A DNA stretch of 26,303 bases, from NCBI RefSeq assembly GCF_040298565.1, contig NZ_JBEPAK010000086.1, positions 1-26,303 on the forward strand. Reading direction: 5' to 3'. Position numbers and translations under genes: made by a program. This document shows, piece by piece, positions 15,126 through 22,070 of the stretch (its first letter is position 1; every line of letters begins with the position of its first letter). The notes under the pieces were generated by a model that was not told where the DNA came from, ran no database searches, and worked only from the letters and a program-made list of their open reading frames with translations. Origin of the DNA: Kitasatospora sp040298565. Lineage in GTDB: Bacteria > Actinomycetota > Actinomycetes > Streptomycetales > Streptomycetaceae.

Positions 15126-15383
15126 TCAGCCGATCTGGCCGCTGAGCCCCGGGTGGGACATCTGGTTGGTGCCGATGGCCTCCACCTCATCGGCGGTGTG
15201 CCCGACCACGGGGAGCTTGCCCGCGGTCCGGAGGGCGATGTCGGCGGGGGAGAGGTTGAGACCGTCGGTGAGGCCGCCGGTGGCGTCCGGCGAGGAGGCG
15301 GTCTGGGTGGCGGCGGAGGCCGCCGGGGCGGCGAGGGCGAGGCCGGCCATGGTGAGGGCGGCGAGGGTGGCGAGTTTCTTCAT
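15126..15383 (-). CDS. Small secreted protein of unknown function
   Basis: 85 residues. A clear Sec signal peptide (MKKLATLAALTMAGLALAAP) ends in ASA-A, with cleavage probably after residue 24. The mature part is about 60 residues, has no cysteine, and is polar (DATGGLTDGLNLSPADIAL, GKLPVVGHTADEVEAIG). Without cysteines or the GN/VV pattern it is not a chaplin, and it is too short for a rodlin. I do not recognise the family. The ATG at 15383 with KK right after is the natural start of the signal peptide; an upstream ATG 8 codons earlier is less likely. It is probably exported to the wall or medium, perhaps as a developmental surface protein (guess). Confidence 0.75.
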   Translation of the reverse strand: MKKLATLAALTMAGLALAAPAASAATQTASSPDATGGLTDGLNLSPADIALRTAGKLPVVGHTADEVEAIGTNQMSHPGLSGQIG

Positions 15384-15487
15384 GCCCTGCCGAACGACCG
15401 GGGCCACCCTCAGGTAACCGCCCGGCCCGCTCCGTCACCCTCCCCGGCCGCCGCCCTCCGGGCCGTCGGTCCGCCCGGGCGGTCAGT

Positions 15488-15551
15488 CCCCCGGCCGTCG
15501 CGTCCCGCCGCCATCGCGTCCCCCGGCCGTCGCGTCCCCCGGCCGTCCCTA
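15488..15551. repeat. 16-bp tandem repeats overlapping the P450 stop
   Basis: CCCCCGGCCGTCGCGT is perfect at 15488-15503 and 15520-15535. Diverged units are CCCGCCGCCATCGCGT (15504-15519) and CCCCCGGCCGTCCCTA (15536-15551). The last includes the stop codon (15549-15551). The core also occurs in the last codons of the P450 gene, which may have seeded the array. Confidence 0.9.
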
Positions 15552-16784
15552 CCCGGCCGTCACCCAGAGCGTCCGCACGCTGTTGCTGACGAACGAACCG
15601 ATCGGCTCGTCCACCCGCCCCGGCGCCGGCGCCAGACGCGGGAACCGGGCGAACAGGAGCCGCAGCGCCGTCTCCGCCTCCAGCCGGGCCAGCCCCGAGC
15701 CGAGGCAGAAGTGCGGGCCGTGGCCCAGCGACAGGTGCCGCAGCGGCCGCCGGGTGATGTCGAAGCGGTCGGCGTCCGGGTAGTGCCCCGCGTCGCGCCC
15801 GGCCGCCGCGTACGAGGCGAGCAGCGCCTCGCCGCGCCGGATCACCACGCCGCCGACCTCGATGTCCTCGGCCGCGTAGCGCAGCGGGAACTGCCCGACC
15901 GGCGAGTCGTACCGCAGGGTCTCCTCCACCACCGCGGACCACGGCTGCGCGCCGTCCAGGACCAGCCGCAGCTGGTCGGGGTGGGCGAGCAGGGCCCGCA
16001 CGGCATTGGTGATCAGGTTGAGCGTGGTCTCGTGCCCGGCCACCAGCATCAGCAGCAGGGTGCCGACGAGTTCGGCCTCGCTGAGCCCCTCCCCGGCCTC
16101 CCGGACGGCGATCAGGTCGGTTGTCAGGTCGTCGCCGGGCCGGGCCCGCTTGGCCGCCACCACCGACGCCAGCAGCGCGTTCAGGCCGCGCTGCGCCGCG
16201 ACGGCCGCCGCCGGGGTGGCCGAGCTGGAGACCAGGGTGTCGGAGAGCGCGTGCAGTTCGTCCTGCTGCTCCACCGCCAGTCCGAGCAGTTCGCCGATCA
16301 CCTGCATCGGCAGCGGGTAGGCGAAGTGCTCGCGGAGGTCGAACGCGCCCTCCCGGTCGGCCACGTCGGCCACCGCGTCCAGCAGCGCGGCCGTCCGGGC
16401 CTCGATCGCGGGGGCCAGCGCGGCTGTCCGGCGCGGGGTGAAGGCCTGGCTGACCAGCCCGCGCAGCCTCCGGTGGTCCTCGCCGTCGGCGGTGACCATG
16501 CCGGGCACGGTGACGAAGTTCAGCAGCGGCCAGCCCTCCGGCAGCCGCCCTTCCCGGAAGGCGGTCCACAGCCTGGCGTCCTTGCCGACCCGCGGATCGG
16601 CCAGCAGGGACTGCAGGGTGTCGTGGTGGGTCACCGCCCAGACCACCACCCCACCAGGGAGTTCCACCAGGACCGCTGGACCGGCTGCCCGGAGCCGGGC
16701 GTTCTCGTGGTGCTGGTCGCGTCCGAAGGGGTCGAGCCGGACGGGCTCGGGGCGGGTTCCGGCGGAGTCTGCGGCGGTGACCAT
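15549..16784 (-). CDS. Cytochrome P450, conservon-associated (CYP154-like, CvnF position)
   Basis: 411 residues, the usual length of bacterial class I P450s. The I-helix has AGHETT. The K-helix ExxR is VVEETLRYDSP and the haem loop is LGHGPHFCLG with Cys360 as the iron ligand, so all catalytic residues are present. It needs a ferredoxin and reductase encoded elsewhere. In conservons this last gene is usually CYP154, acting on aromatic or steroid-like molecules in vitro; its natural substrate is not known. The ATG at 16784 is preceded by GAGAGG at 7 bases and the N-terminus (RLDPFGRDQHHENARLRAAG) is normal. It overlaps the upstream P450 gene by 154 bp in another frame. The CYP154 label is from context and general similarity. 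Confidence 0.9.
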   Translation of the reverse strand: MVTAADSAGTRPEPVRLDPFGRDQHHENARLRAAGPAVLVELPGGVVVWAVTHHDTLQSLLADPRVGKDARLWTAFREGRLPEGWPLLNFVTVPGMVTADGEDHRRLRGLVSQAFTPRRTAALAPAIEARTAALLDAVADVADREGAFDLREHFAYPLPMQVIGELLGLAVEQQDELHALSDTLVSSSATPAAAVAAQRGLNALLASVVAAKRARPGDDLTTDLIAVREAGEGLSEAELVGTLLLMLVAGHETTLNLITNAVRALLAHPDQLRLVLDGAQPWSAVVEETLRYDSPVGQFPLRYAAEDIEVGGVVIRRGEALLASYAAAGRDAGHYPDADRFDITRRPLRHLSLGHGPHFCLGSGLARLEAETALRLLFARFPRLAPAPGRVDEPIGSFVSNSVRTLWVTAG

Positions 16785-18157
16785 GCGGGCCTCTCGGGGA
16801 CTGGCGGACGGGGCGGGGTGAAGGCGCTGTACAGCACCGGGAGGGCGACCAGCGCCCGCGACCAGGGGGACGGCCGCCAGGCCAGCTCGCCCGCCGGGAC
16901 GGCGAGCTGGAGGTCCGGGAGCCGGTGCAGCAGGGTCTCGACGGCGGTCTCGACGATGATCCGGGCCGGGTGCTGGGCCGGGCAGACGTGCCGGCCCGCG
17001 CCCCAGGCGAGGTGCGCCCGGTTGCCGCCGAGCGAGCCCTGCGCGGCGGAGGCGGCGCCCTGGGCGGCCGGGTCCGCGTTGGCCGCGGCCAGGCCGAGCA
17101 CCAGCATGTCGCCGGCGCTGATGTACTGGCCGCCGAGCACGGTGTCGCCGGTGGCCCAGCGGCCGGGGAAGTTCTGCGTCGGCGGGTCGCGCCAGAGCAC
17201 CTCCTCCAGCGCGTCGGAGACGGTCAGCCGCCCGCCGGTCAGGGTGGCCCTGAACCGCCGGTCGGTCAGCAGCAGCCGCAGCGTGTTGCCGATCCAGTTG
17301 ATGGAGGTCTCGTTGCCCGCGACCATCAGCACCACCAGGTGGTGCACCGCCTCCTCGTCGCTCAGCCCGGCCGGGTGGGCGAGCAGCCAGGAGGTCAGGT
17401 CGGCGCTGGGCGCGGCGCGGCGGCGGCGCACCAGGTCGGCCAGGGCCGCCTGGAACTCCTCGGCGGCGCGCACCGATTCGGGGCCGCTGTCCACGAAGTG
17501 GCTGATCAGCTCGACCATCCGCGGCCCGCTCCCGGTGGGCAGGCCGACCAGCTGGGTGAAGACCAGCAGCGGCAGCGCCCGGGCGTACTGGCCGATCAGG
17601 TCGGCGGTGCCGTCCGGGCCCCAGCTGTCGATCAGGCCGTCGGCCGCGGCCTCGGTGGTCTCGCGCAGCTGCCGGTGGTCGATCTGGGCCAGGGTGTCCG
17701 AGACGGCGGCGCGCAGCCGCTGGTGCTCGGCGCCGTCCAGGTTCAGCAGGGTGGGCCGCCAGGCGGTCATCGGCTGCAACCGGGAGTCCGGGGCGAGCCG
17801 GCCCTCGGCGGGCACCCGCCAGTGCCGCGAGTCCTTGGAGAACAGCGCCTCGTTGCGGGTGAGTTCGAGCAGTTCGGCGTAGCCGATGACGAGCCAGGCC
17901 TCCACGCCCGGCTCCAGCTCGATCGGCGCGACCGGCCCGTGGCGCTCGCGCAGCCGGGCGTACAGGCCGTGCGGGTCGTCGGCGACGGCCTGCCCGTACA
18001 GCGGGGTCAGCGGCGTGCCGGCGCCGGGAGCGCCGTACGCGGCACCGCCGGGTCCCGCCGCGCCGGGTCCCGCCGCGCCGTGGCCGGCCGGGCCGTACCC
18101 CGCCCCGCCGTGCGCGACCGGGCAGCCGGCGGCCCGGGGCGGCTCGGGCGCGGTCAC
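16631..18157 (-). CDS. cvnE: CYP157-type cytochrome P450 lacking the ExxR arginine (CvnE position)
   Basis: 508 residues, longer than usual. Residues 1-45 are a Gly/Ala/Pro-rich leader containing AAGPGAAGPG, made by a 15-bp in-frame DNA repeat. The P450 body follows with I-helix VAGNETS and haem loop AWGAGRHVCPAQHP (Cys392). The K-helix reads EEVLW (318-322), so the arginine of ExxR is Trp322. Loss of this arginine is the hallmark of the CYP157 family found in conservons. The first 4 bases overlap the CvnD stop (GTGA). After the normal P450 end near ALPVLYSAFTP the frame runs on for about 65 Pro/Ser/Thr-rich residues, overlapping the next P450 gene by 154 bp. The enzyme's reaction is unknown. 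Confidence 0.9.
   Translation of the reverse strand: MTAPEPPRAAGCPVAHGGAGYGPAGHGAAGPGAAGPGGAAYGAPGAGTPLTPLYGQAVADDPHGLYARLRERHGPVAPIELEPGVEAWLVIGYAELLELTRNEALFSKDSRHWRVPAEGRLAPDSRLQPMTAWRPTLLNLDGAEHQRLRAAVSDTLAQIDHRQLRETTEAAADGLIDSWGPDGTADLIGQYARALPLLVFTQLVGLPTGSGPRMVELISHFVDSGPESVRAAEEFQAALADLVRRRRAAPSADLTSWLLAHPAGLSDEEAVHHLVVLMVAGNETSINWIGNTLRLLLTDRRFRATLTGGRLTVSDALEEVLWRDPPTQNFPGRWATGDTVLGGQYISAGDMLVLGLAAANADPAAQGAASAAQGSLGGNRAHLAWGAGRHVCPAQHPARIIVETAVETLLHRLPDLQLAVPAGELAWRPSPWSRALVALPVLYSAFTPPRPPVPERPAWSPPQTPPEPAPSPSGSTPSDATSTTRTPGSGQPVQRSWWNSLVGWWSGR
18046..18075. repeat. 15-bp in-frame tandem repeat in the CYP157 leader
   Basis: CGCCGGGTCCCGCCG occurs twice in tandem (18046-18060, 18061-18075) and codes for the AAGPG repeat. 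Unlike the repeats beside stop codons, its unit is a multiple of three. Confidence 0.8.
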
Positions 18158-18780
18158 CGCTGCAGCTCCAGCAGCGAGCTGCGGTGCAGGTGGTCCACGA
18201 AGTCGATCAGCAGGTCGTAGGCCTGCCGCCGGTCGCGCGCGTCGCAGTACAGGATCGGCACCTCCGGCAGCACGTCCAGCGCGGAGCGCAGCTCCTCCTC
18301 CGGGTAACTCGGGGTGTCCGGGAAGGTGTTGACCGCGACCGCGAACGGGATGCGCTGCTCCTCCAGCCGGCCCAGCACGTCGAAGCTCTCGTCCGGCCGC
18401 CGCAGGTCCACCATCGCGATGGCGCCGAGCGCACCGCGCGACAGGTCGTCCCACAGCGGCCAGAACCGCTGCTGCCCGGGGGTGCCGAACAGGTACAGGG
18501 CGAGCCGGGAGTTGAGCGTGATCCGGCCGAAGTCCAGCGCGACCGTCGTGGTGGACTTGCCGCCGCGCCCGGTGAGGTCGTCCACGCCGCTGCTGGCGGC
18601 GGTCATGGTCTCCTCGGTGCGCAGCGGGGTGATCTCGCTGAGCGAGCCGACCAGGGTGGTCTTGCCCACCCCGAACGGGCCGGTGACCAGGATCTTGACC
18701 GCGCCCTGCACCGAGGACGGCAGGTACTGCGGCGCGGACGGCAGGTCGGCGGGGGCTTCAGCGGAGTTGGCGGAGGCCAA
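18154..18780 (-). CDS. cvnD: Conservon GTPase CvnD (MglA/Ras-like)
   Basis: 208 residues. The P-loop is GPFGVGKTT, the switch region includes TTVALDFGRI, G3 is FGTPGQQRFWPLW, and the G4 position reads VNTFPD instead of NKxD, as in other conservon GTPases. CvnD is the G-protein of a membrane-associated complex with CvnA-C, compared to eukaryotic G-protein signalling; in S. coelicolor and S. griseus homologues affect aerial growth and antibiotic production. The TTG at 18780 was chosen because it follows AGAGG at 8 bases, overlaps the CvnC end by 23 bp, and gives a normal family N-terminus; no ATG lies before the P-loop. Its last bases overlap the CYP157 gene start. Confidence 0.93.
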   Translation of the reverse strand: MASANSAEAPADLPSAPQYLPSSVQGAVKILVTGPFGVGKTTLVGSLSEITPLRTEETMTAASSGVDDLTGRGGKSTTTVALDFGRITLNSRLALYLFGTPGQQRFWPLWDDLSRGALGAIAMVDLRRPDESFDVLGRLEEQRIPFAVAVNTFPDTPSYPEEELRSALDVLPEVPILYCDARDRRQAYDLLIDFVDHLHRSSLLELQR

Positions 18781-19105
18781 CGAGCACCTCTTCCAGGAGG
18801 GTTGTGGGCAGGCGTTCGGCCTGCGGAACGGGCGGGAGCACCTGCACGGCGCCGAGGTCCCTGAGGTCGCCGACCAGCACCTTGACGACCCCGAGCGGCA
18901 GCCCCAGGTGGGCCGCCACCTCGGCGACCGACAGCAGGCTGTGGCAGAGCCCGAGGATGCGCCGGTGCTCCCGGTTGAGCTGGACGTGCTCGGGCAGTTC
19001 CGGGAGCTCGGATAATGCGCTGACCAGGCTCTCGACGGCCAGGTCGGCCTGGGAGGGACGGCTGCGGCCGCCGGTGATGACGTAGGGCCGGACGGGCCCG
19101 CTCAC
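18758..19105 (-). CDS. cvnC: Conservon DUF742 protein CvnC, with a TTA codon
   Basis: 115 residues. It has the DUF742 pattern: VRPYVITGGRSRPS at the start, a middle segment LPEHVQLNREHRRILGLC, and a winged-helix-like end (SVAEVAAHLGLPLGVVKVLV, then GDLRDLGAVQV). It is part of the CvnA-D complex; the winged-helix part may bind protein or DNA. The GTG at 19105 overlaps the CvnB stop (GTGA, 19102-19105), so the two are translationally coupled. Leu31 is encoded by TTA (19013-19015), the only TTA codon I found in any gene here, which makes the protein a candidate for control by the bldA leucyl-tRNA. DUF742 proteins average about 120 residues, so it is full length. Confidence 0.93.
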   Translation of the reverse strand: MSGPVRPYVITGGRSRPSQADLAVESLVSALSELPELPEHVQLNREHRRILGLCHSLLSVAEVAAHLGLPLGVVKVLVGDLRDLGAVQVLPPVPQAERLPTTLLEEVLVGLRQLR

Positions 19106-19515
19106 CGCTGGCTCCCGGCCCCGTGGTCGACCCGGGGCGGGCTGGTGAGGTGGGTGCCGATCCGCTCGACCAGGACCTGCATCTGGTAGGCGACCAGCCC
19201 GGCGTCCACCGCCTCGCCGGCCACCACGGCCAGGTGCGCCCCCGCCCCGGCGGCGACGACGAACAGGTAGCCGCCGCCGTACTCGATGATGATCTGGCGG
19301 GTGGCGCTGCCCGGTCCGCCGAAGCCCGTCGCGACGCCGCGGGCCAGCGACTGCAGGCCGGAGCAGGCCGCGGCCAGCCGCTCGGCGTCCTCGCGCGGGA
19401 TGTCGGCGCTGCGGCCGATCTCCAGGCCGTCGTTGGAGACGACGACGGCGTGCTGCACCTGCGGGACGGCGATGATGTCGGCCAGCAGCCAGCCGAGGTC
19501 GGGGGTGGTGGTCAT
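19102..19515 (-). CDS. cvnB: Conservon roadblock/LC7 protein CvnB
   Basis: 137 residues, one roadblock/LC7 domain: LGWLLADIIAVPQVQHAVVV, SNDGLEIG, LAAACSGLQSLARG and a beta-strand IIIEYGGGYLFVV. Such proteins act as regulators or exchange partners of MglA-like GTPases, here CvnD. The ATG at 19515 follows GGAGAG. It lies 42 bp after the cvnA stop and overlaps cvnC by 4 bp. It is cytoplasmic, at the membrane through CvnA by analogy with cvn9 of S. coelicolor. The C-terminal 15 residues are polar and variable. Confidence 0.95.
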   Translation of the reverse strand: MTTTPDLGWLLADIIAVPQVQHAVVVSNDGLEIGRSADIPREDAERLAAACSGLQSLARGVATGFGGPGSATRQIIIEYGGGYLFVVAAGAGAHLAVVAGEAVDAGLVAYQMQVLVERIGTHLTSPPRVDHGAGSQR

Positions 19516-19557
19516 GGAACTCTCCGGGGCCTGGGGAAGTCGGGGGGAGGGGGACGG

Positions 19558-20799
19558 TCAGTGGTGGCCGGGCGGGGTCCGGGTCTGGCCCCGGGCAGCC
19601 GATCGGCCGCTGGCGGTGCCGGCCTGGAACATCGCCATGAACGCCTGCGCGTCGCGGGCCGAGCGGTACGGCGGGGCCGGCGGCGGGGGAGCGGCGTGCT
19701 GGGCGGGCCGGTCGGCGCGGTCGCGGCGGTGGCTCCGGCGGGGCAGCGGCGGCGGGGTGTCGCCGCTCGCCGCGGGCCGGACGGTGGGCGGGGTCTCCAC
19801 CATCGGGTGCGCGGCGTGGGGGTGGCCGGTCGTCGGGTGGCCGGCCGTCGGGCGGGGGTCGGGGGTGAACGCCCGGTCGTCCGGTCCGAGGCCGGGGACG
19901 GTGGGCGGCAGCGGCTCGGTGAGCAGGGCGTTCGGCAGCAGCACCACGACGCGCACCCCGCCGTACGGTGAGGGCGCCGAACTGAGGGTGACCCGGAAGC
20001 CGTACTGCTCGGCGAGCCGGCCGACGGCGGCCAGGCCCAGCTGCGGCACCTCGCCGAGCCGGGAGACCTCCAGGGTGCTGCCCCCGGCGAGGGCGGCGGC
20101 GGCCTTGGCGACGGCCTGCTCGGGCATGCCGACGCCGCCGTCGTCGATCTCGATCACCGCGCCGTTGTGCACCGGCATCAGGGTCACGAACACCTGGGTG
20201 CTGGGCGGCGAGTAGCGGGTGGCGTTGTCCAGCAGCTCGGCGATGGCGTGGATCAGCGCCTCCGCGGCGGCGCCGACCACGGCGGTCTCGATCCGGCTGC
20301 GGACCACCACCCGCTGGAACGGCAGGATGCGCGACTGGGCGCCGCGCACCACGTCCTCCAGGGTGACCGGTTCGGGCCAGTGCCGTCCGGCCCGGGCACC
20401 GCACAGGACGGCCAGGGTCTGGGCCAGCCGGGCCTGTTGGGCTGCGGCGTGGTCGGCCTTGAGCAGCCCCTCCAGCAGGGCCGGGTCGTCGTGGGTGCGC
20501 TCCATGTCGTCGAGCAGGGCCTGCTGGTCGTGGGCCATGACGAGGATGCGGCGGGCGACGCTGAGGAAGGCCCGCTGGGTGGAGGCGGTGAGCTCCTGCT
20601 CCTGCTGGACGGCGGCCAGGTCGGCGCCCCGGCGGGAGAGTTCGGCGGTCAGCTGGTCCTGGAGCCGGGTGAGTTCGTCCTGCAGCCGGTCGGCCCGGAC
20701 GCGCTGGGTGACGGACACGGCGCGGTACCGGGCGGCGGCCACGAGGGCGAGGACGGCGAGCACGCCGGTTGCCGTTACGGACCACTGAGTCATCGTCAC
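19558..20799 (-). CDS. cvnA: Conservon sensor-kinase-like ATPase CvnA
   Basis: 413 residues from the GTG at 20799 (an ATG at 20793 is equally possible; no clear ribosome site). One membrane helix lies near the start (VTATGVLAVLALVAAARY), then a coiled coil (about 35-75, RLQDELTRLQDQLTAELSRR), a helical region, and a HATPase domain (about 145-280) with N-box IAELLDNATRYSPP and G-box IDDGGVGM. There is no sensory domain outside the membrane and no ordinary H-box. The last 130 residues are a Pro/His/Arg-rich disordered tail. In conservons CvnA anchors the CvnB-C-D complex at the membrane and may regulate nucleotide exchange. First gene of the six-gene operon. Confidence 0.93.
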   Translation of the reverse strand: MTMTQWSVTATGVLAVLALVAAARYRAVSVTQRVRADRLQDELTRLQDQLTAELSRRGADLAAVQQEQELTASTQRAFLSVARRILVMAHDQQALLDDMERTHDDPALLEGLLKADHAAAQQARLAQTLAVLCGARAGRHWPEPVTLEDVVRGAQSRILPFQRVVVRSRIETAVVGAAAEALIHAIAELLDNATRYSPPSTQVFVTLMPVHNGAVIEIDDGGVGMPEQAVAKAAAALAGGSTLEVSRLGEVPQLGLAAVGRLAEQYGFRVTLSSAPSPYGGVRVVVLLPNALLTEPLPPTVPGLGPDDRAFTPDPRPTAGHPTTGHPHAAHPMVETPPTVRPAASGDTPPPLPRRSHRRDRADRPAQHAAPPPPAPPYRSARDAQAFMAMFQAGTASGRSAARGQTRTPPGHH

Positions 20800-20820
20800 G
20801 CGGCGAATTCTAGGGTGATG

Positions 20821-20880
20821 ATCCTACGTAGGTGTGAACGGATCTCGCCAAGTGACTGGATCTTGTCAAAATCCCGTCAA
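20821..20880 (-). promoter_or_regulatory. Conservon promoter region with three direct repeats
   Basis: On the - strand a good -10, TAGGAT (20826-20821), precedes the cvnA start by about 22-28 bases; TTGGCG lies 19 bases upstream as a weak -35. Further upstream are three copies of TTGRCRRGAT: TTGACGGGAT (20880-20871), TTGACAAGAT (20869-20860) and TTGGCGAGAT (20851-20842). The first two are 11 bp apart, one helical turn, and the third includes the weak -35. They could be a regulator binding array. The factor is unknown. Confidence 0.5.
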
Positions 20881-21258
20881 TACGCCGCCGATCCGGCTTC
20901 GTTCGGCCTCGACCCGGGGGTCGCGAGCCGGGCGGGGCCCGCTCCGCCAGGGTCTTCCGACGCCGGTCGACGGGCCGGTCGATGGCCGATTCCCGTCCCC
21001 GGTTGTGAGAGAGGTGTGTGCGCGGCGTCATGGAACGGGCGGCGGCCGGGTGCGAGGGCGGCGTCTCGCCGTGCCGGGCGGGCCCGGAGCGGCCGTCCGG
21101 GCGGGGCCCGGCCGGTGTGCCGGCGTGCCGCCGTGCCGCCGTGCCGGCGGTCGTCGGCGCGCGACCGACGTCCGGCCGCGCACCGGCAGGCGCCCTCCCG
21201 AGCTTCCCCCCGGCGGCGGCCGCTGCCCGCTCTTGCCGAAGGTTCGCCCGCTTCCGCC
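20881..21258. other. Intergenic region without a convincing gene
   Basis: Reading frames here have Arg/Pro-rich composition and no family features. It contains a short 8-bp tandem repeat (GTGCCGCC, three units with one change, 21125-21148). With the palindrome and the 12-bp array that follow, the whole cvnA-tetR gap is about 610 bp with no gene seen. Confidence 0.6.
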
Positions 21259-21289
21259 CACGGGAAGTCGGCCCGGCCGACTTCCCGTG
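21259..21289. terminator. 31-bp perfect palindrome, likely terminator of the hydrolase-tetR transcript
   Basis: The left arm CACGGGAAGTCGGCC (21259-21273), a central C, and the complementary right arm (21275-21289) make a perfect 15-bp stem. It lies 124 bp beyond the tetR stop, in the direction of tetR transcription. A palindromic protein-binding site is the alternative. Confidence 0.65.
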
Positions 21290-21340
21290 CCGGCGCGCCT
21301 TCTCCCCGCTTCCCCGGCGCCGTTCGCGTCGCGGGTGCTC

Positions 21341-21410
21341 CGCTCCTCCTGCGCTTCCTCCTGCGCTTCCTCCTGCGCTTCCTCCTGCGCTTCCTCCTGC
21401 GCTCCTCCTC
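21341..21410. repeat. 12-bp tandem repeats right after the tetR stop
   Basis: CGCTTCCTCCTG is perfect four times (21352-21399), flanked by 11-bp variants at 21341-21351 and 21400-21410. On the - strand each of the six units contains AGGAGG, a perfect Shine-Dalgarno core, beginning 2 bp after the tetR stop codon. No start codon follows at a useful distance. Confidence 0.95.
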
Positions 21411-21412
21411 GG

Positions 21413-21994
21413 CTACTGCTCCGACTCCGACCTCGGCCAGGTGCGGAGGCTCGTGGTCAGGGTGGTGACGAGGCGGTCATGGGTGGTGGTGAGGTCTTCG
21501 GCGCGCTGGAAGGCGCCGGTGATGGAGAGCGAGGCGAAGCCGTGGGCGAGCGAGCGGAAGGTGCGGGCGGCGTGGATGGCCTCGGCGCCGTCGAGCCCGT
21601 AGGAGCGGAGGACGGCGAGGATGACGCCGATGAGGCGGGCGGCCGCGCGGGTCAGGTCGTCGTCGGGCCGGGGCGCCTGGGGCAGGGCGGTGTAGCGGTG
21701 GGGGTGTTCGGTGGCGTAGGCCTGGTAGGCGCGCAGGACGGCGGCGACGGCGTCGTCGCCGCTGCGGCCGACCGCGGCGTCGGCGAGCCGGCCGGCCAAC
21801 TCCTCGGTGACCCGGACGGCGAGCAGCCGGCGCAGTTCGGTGAGGCCGCCGCTGACGTGCTTGTACAGGGAGGGGGTGGCGACTCCCGCGCGGGCGGCGA
21901 CGGAGGCCAGGGTGAGGGCCTCGGTGCCCTGCTCGTCGATGAGGGCGAGGGCGTGGTCGACGACCTGCTCCGGGGTCAGTCCTACTCGGGGCAT
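21413..21994 (-). CDS. TetR/AcrR-family transcriptional regulator
   Basis: 193 residues. The N-terminal TetR helix-turn-helix is at about 5-50 (LTPEQVVDHALALIDEQG, then LASVAARAGVATPSLYKHV with the recognition helix). The C-terminal ligand domain has RTFRSLAHGFASLSITGAF, typical of the WHG-type TetR C-terminus. It lies 67 bp downstream of the alpha/beta hydrolase gene in the same direction, so it is probably in one operon and represses it together with itself through the GGCTA sites at 22915-22947. The ATG at 21994 follows GGAG at about 6 bases. The inducer is probably the hydrolase substrate or a related compound (inference). Confidence 0.92.
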   Translation of the reverse strand: MPRVGLTPEQVVDHALALIDEQGTEALTLASVAARAGVATPSLYKHVSGGLTELRRLLAVRVTEELAGRLADAAVGRSGDDAVAAVLRAYQAYATEHPHRYTALPQAPRPDDDLTRAAARLIGVILAVLRSYGLDGAEAIHAARTFRSLAHGFASLSITGAFQRAEDLTTTHDRLVTTLTTSLRTWPRSESEQ

Positions 21995-22030
21995 GGGTTC
22001 GGGTTCTCCGTACGGACGCGGGCCGGCGGC

Positions 22031-22070
22031 TTCGGGCGGTTCCAGGCGGTTCCGGGCGACTTCAGGCGAG
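22031..22070. repeat. 10-bp imperfect tandem repeats across the hydrolase stop
   Basis: Four units: TTCGGGCGGT (22031), TCCAGGCGGT (22041), TCCGGGCGAC (22051) and TTCAGGCGAG (22061). The last contains the stop codon of the alpha/beta hydrolase gene (22062-22064). They fill most of the gap before tetR. Confidence 0.75.

Noticed and set aside
15153..17882. Long + strand frame across the P450 genes
   Set aside because: It is antisense to two P450 genes with recognisable haem motifs, and its composition is Arg/Gly/Gln-rich without domain features.
19558..20799. Calling CvnA an ordinary sensor histidine kinase
   Set aside because: The ATP-binding domain is clear, but there is no normal H-box, no extracellular sensor domain and no partner response regulator. 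The gene order shows a conservon instead.
20810..21031. 73-residue - strand frame upstream of cvnA
   Set aside because: It is Arg/Pro/Ser-rich, overlaps the conservon promoter and repeats, and has no ribosome site.
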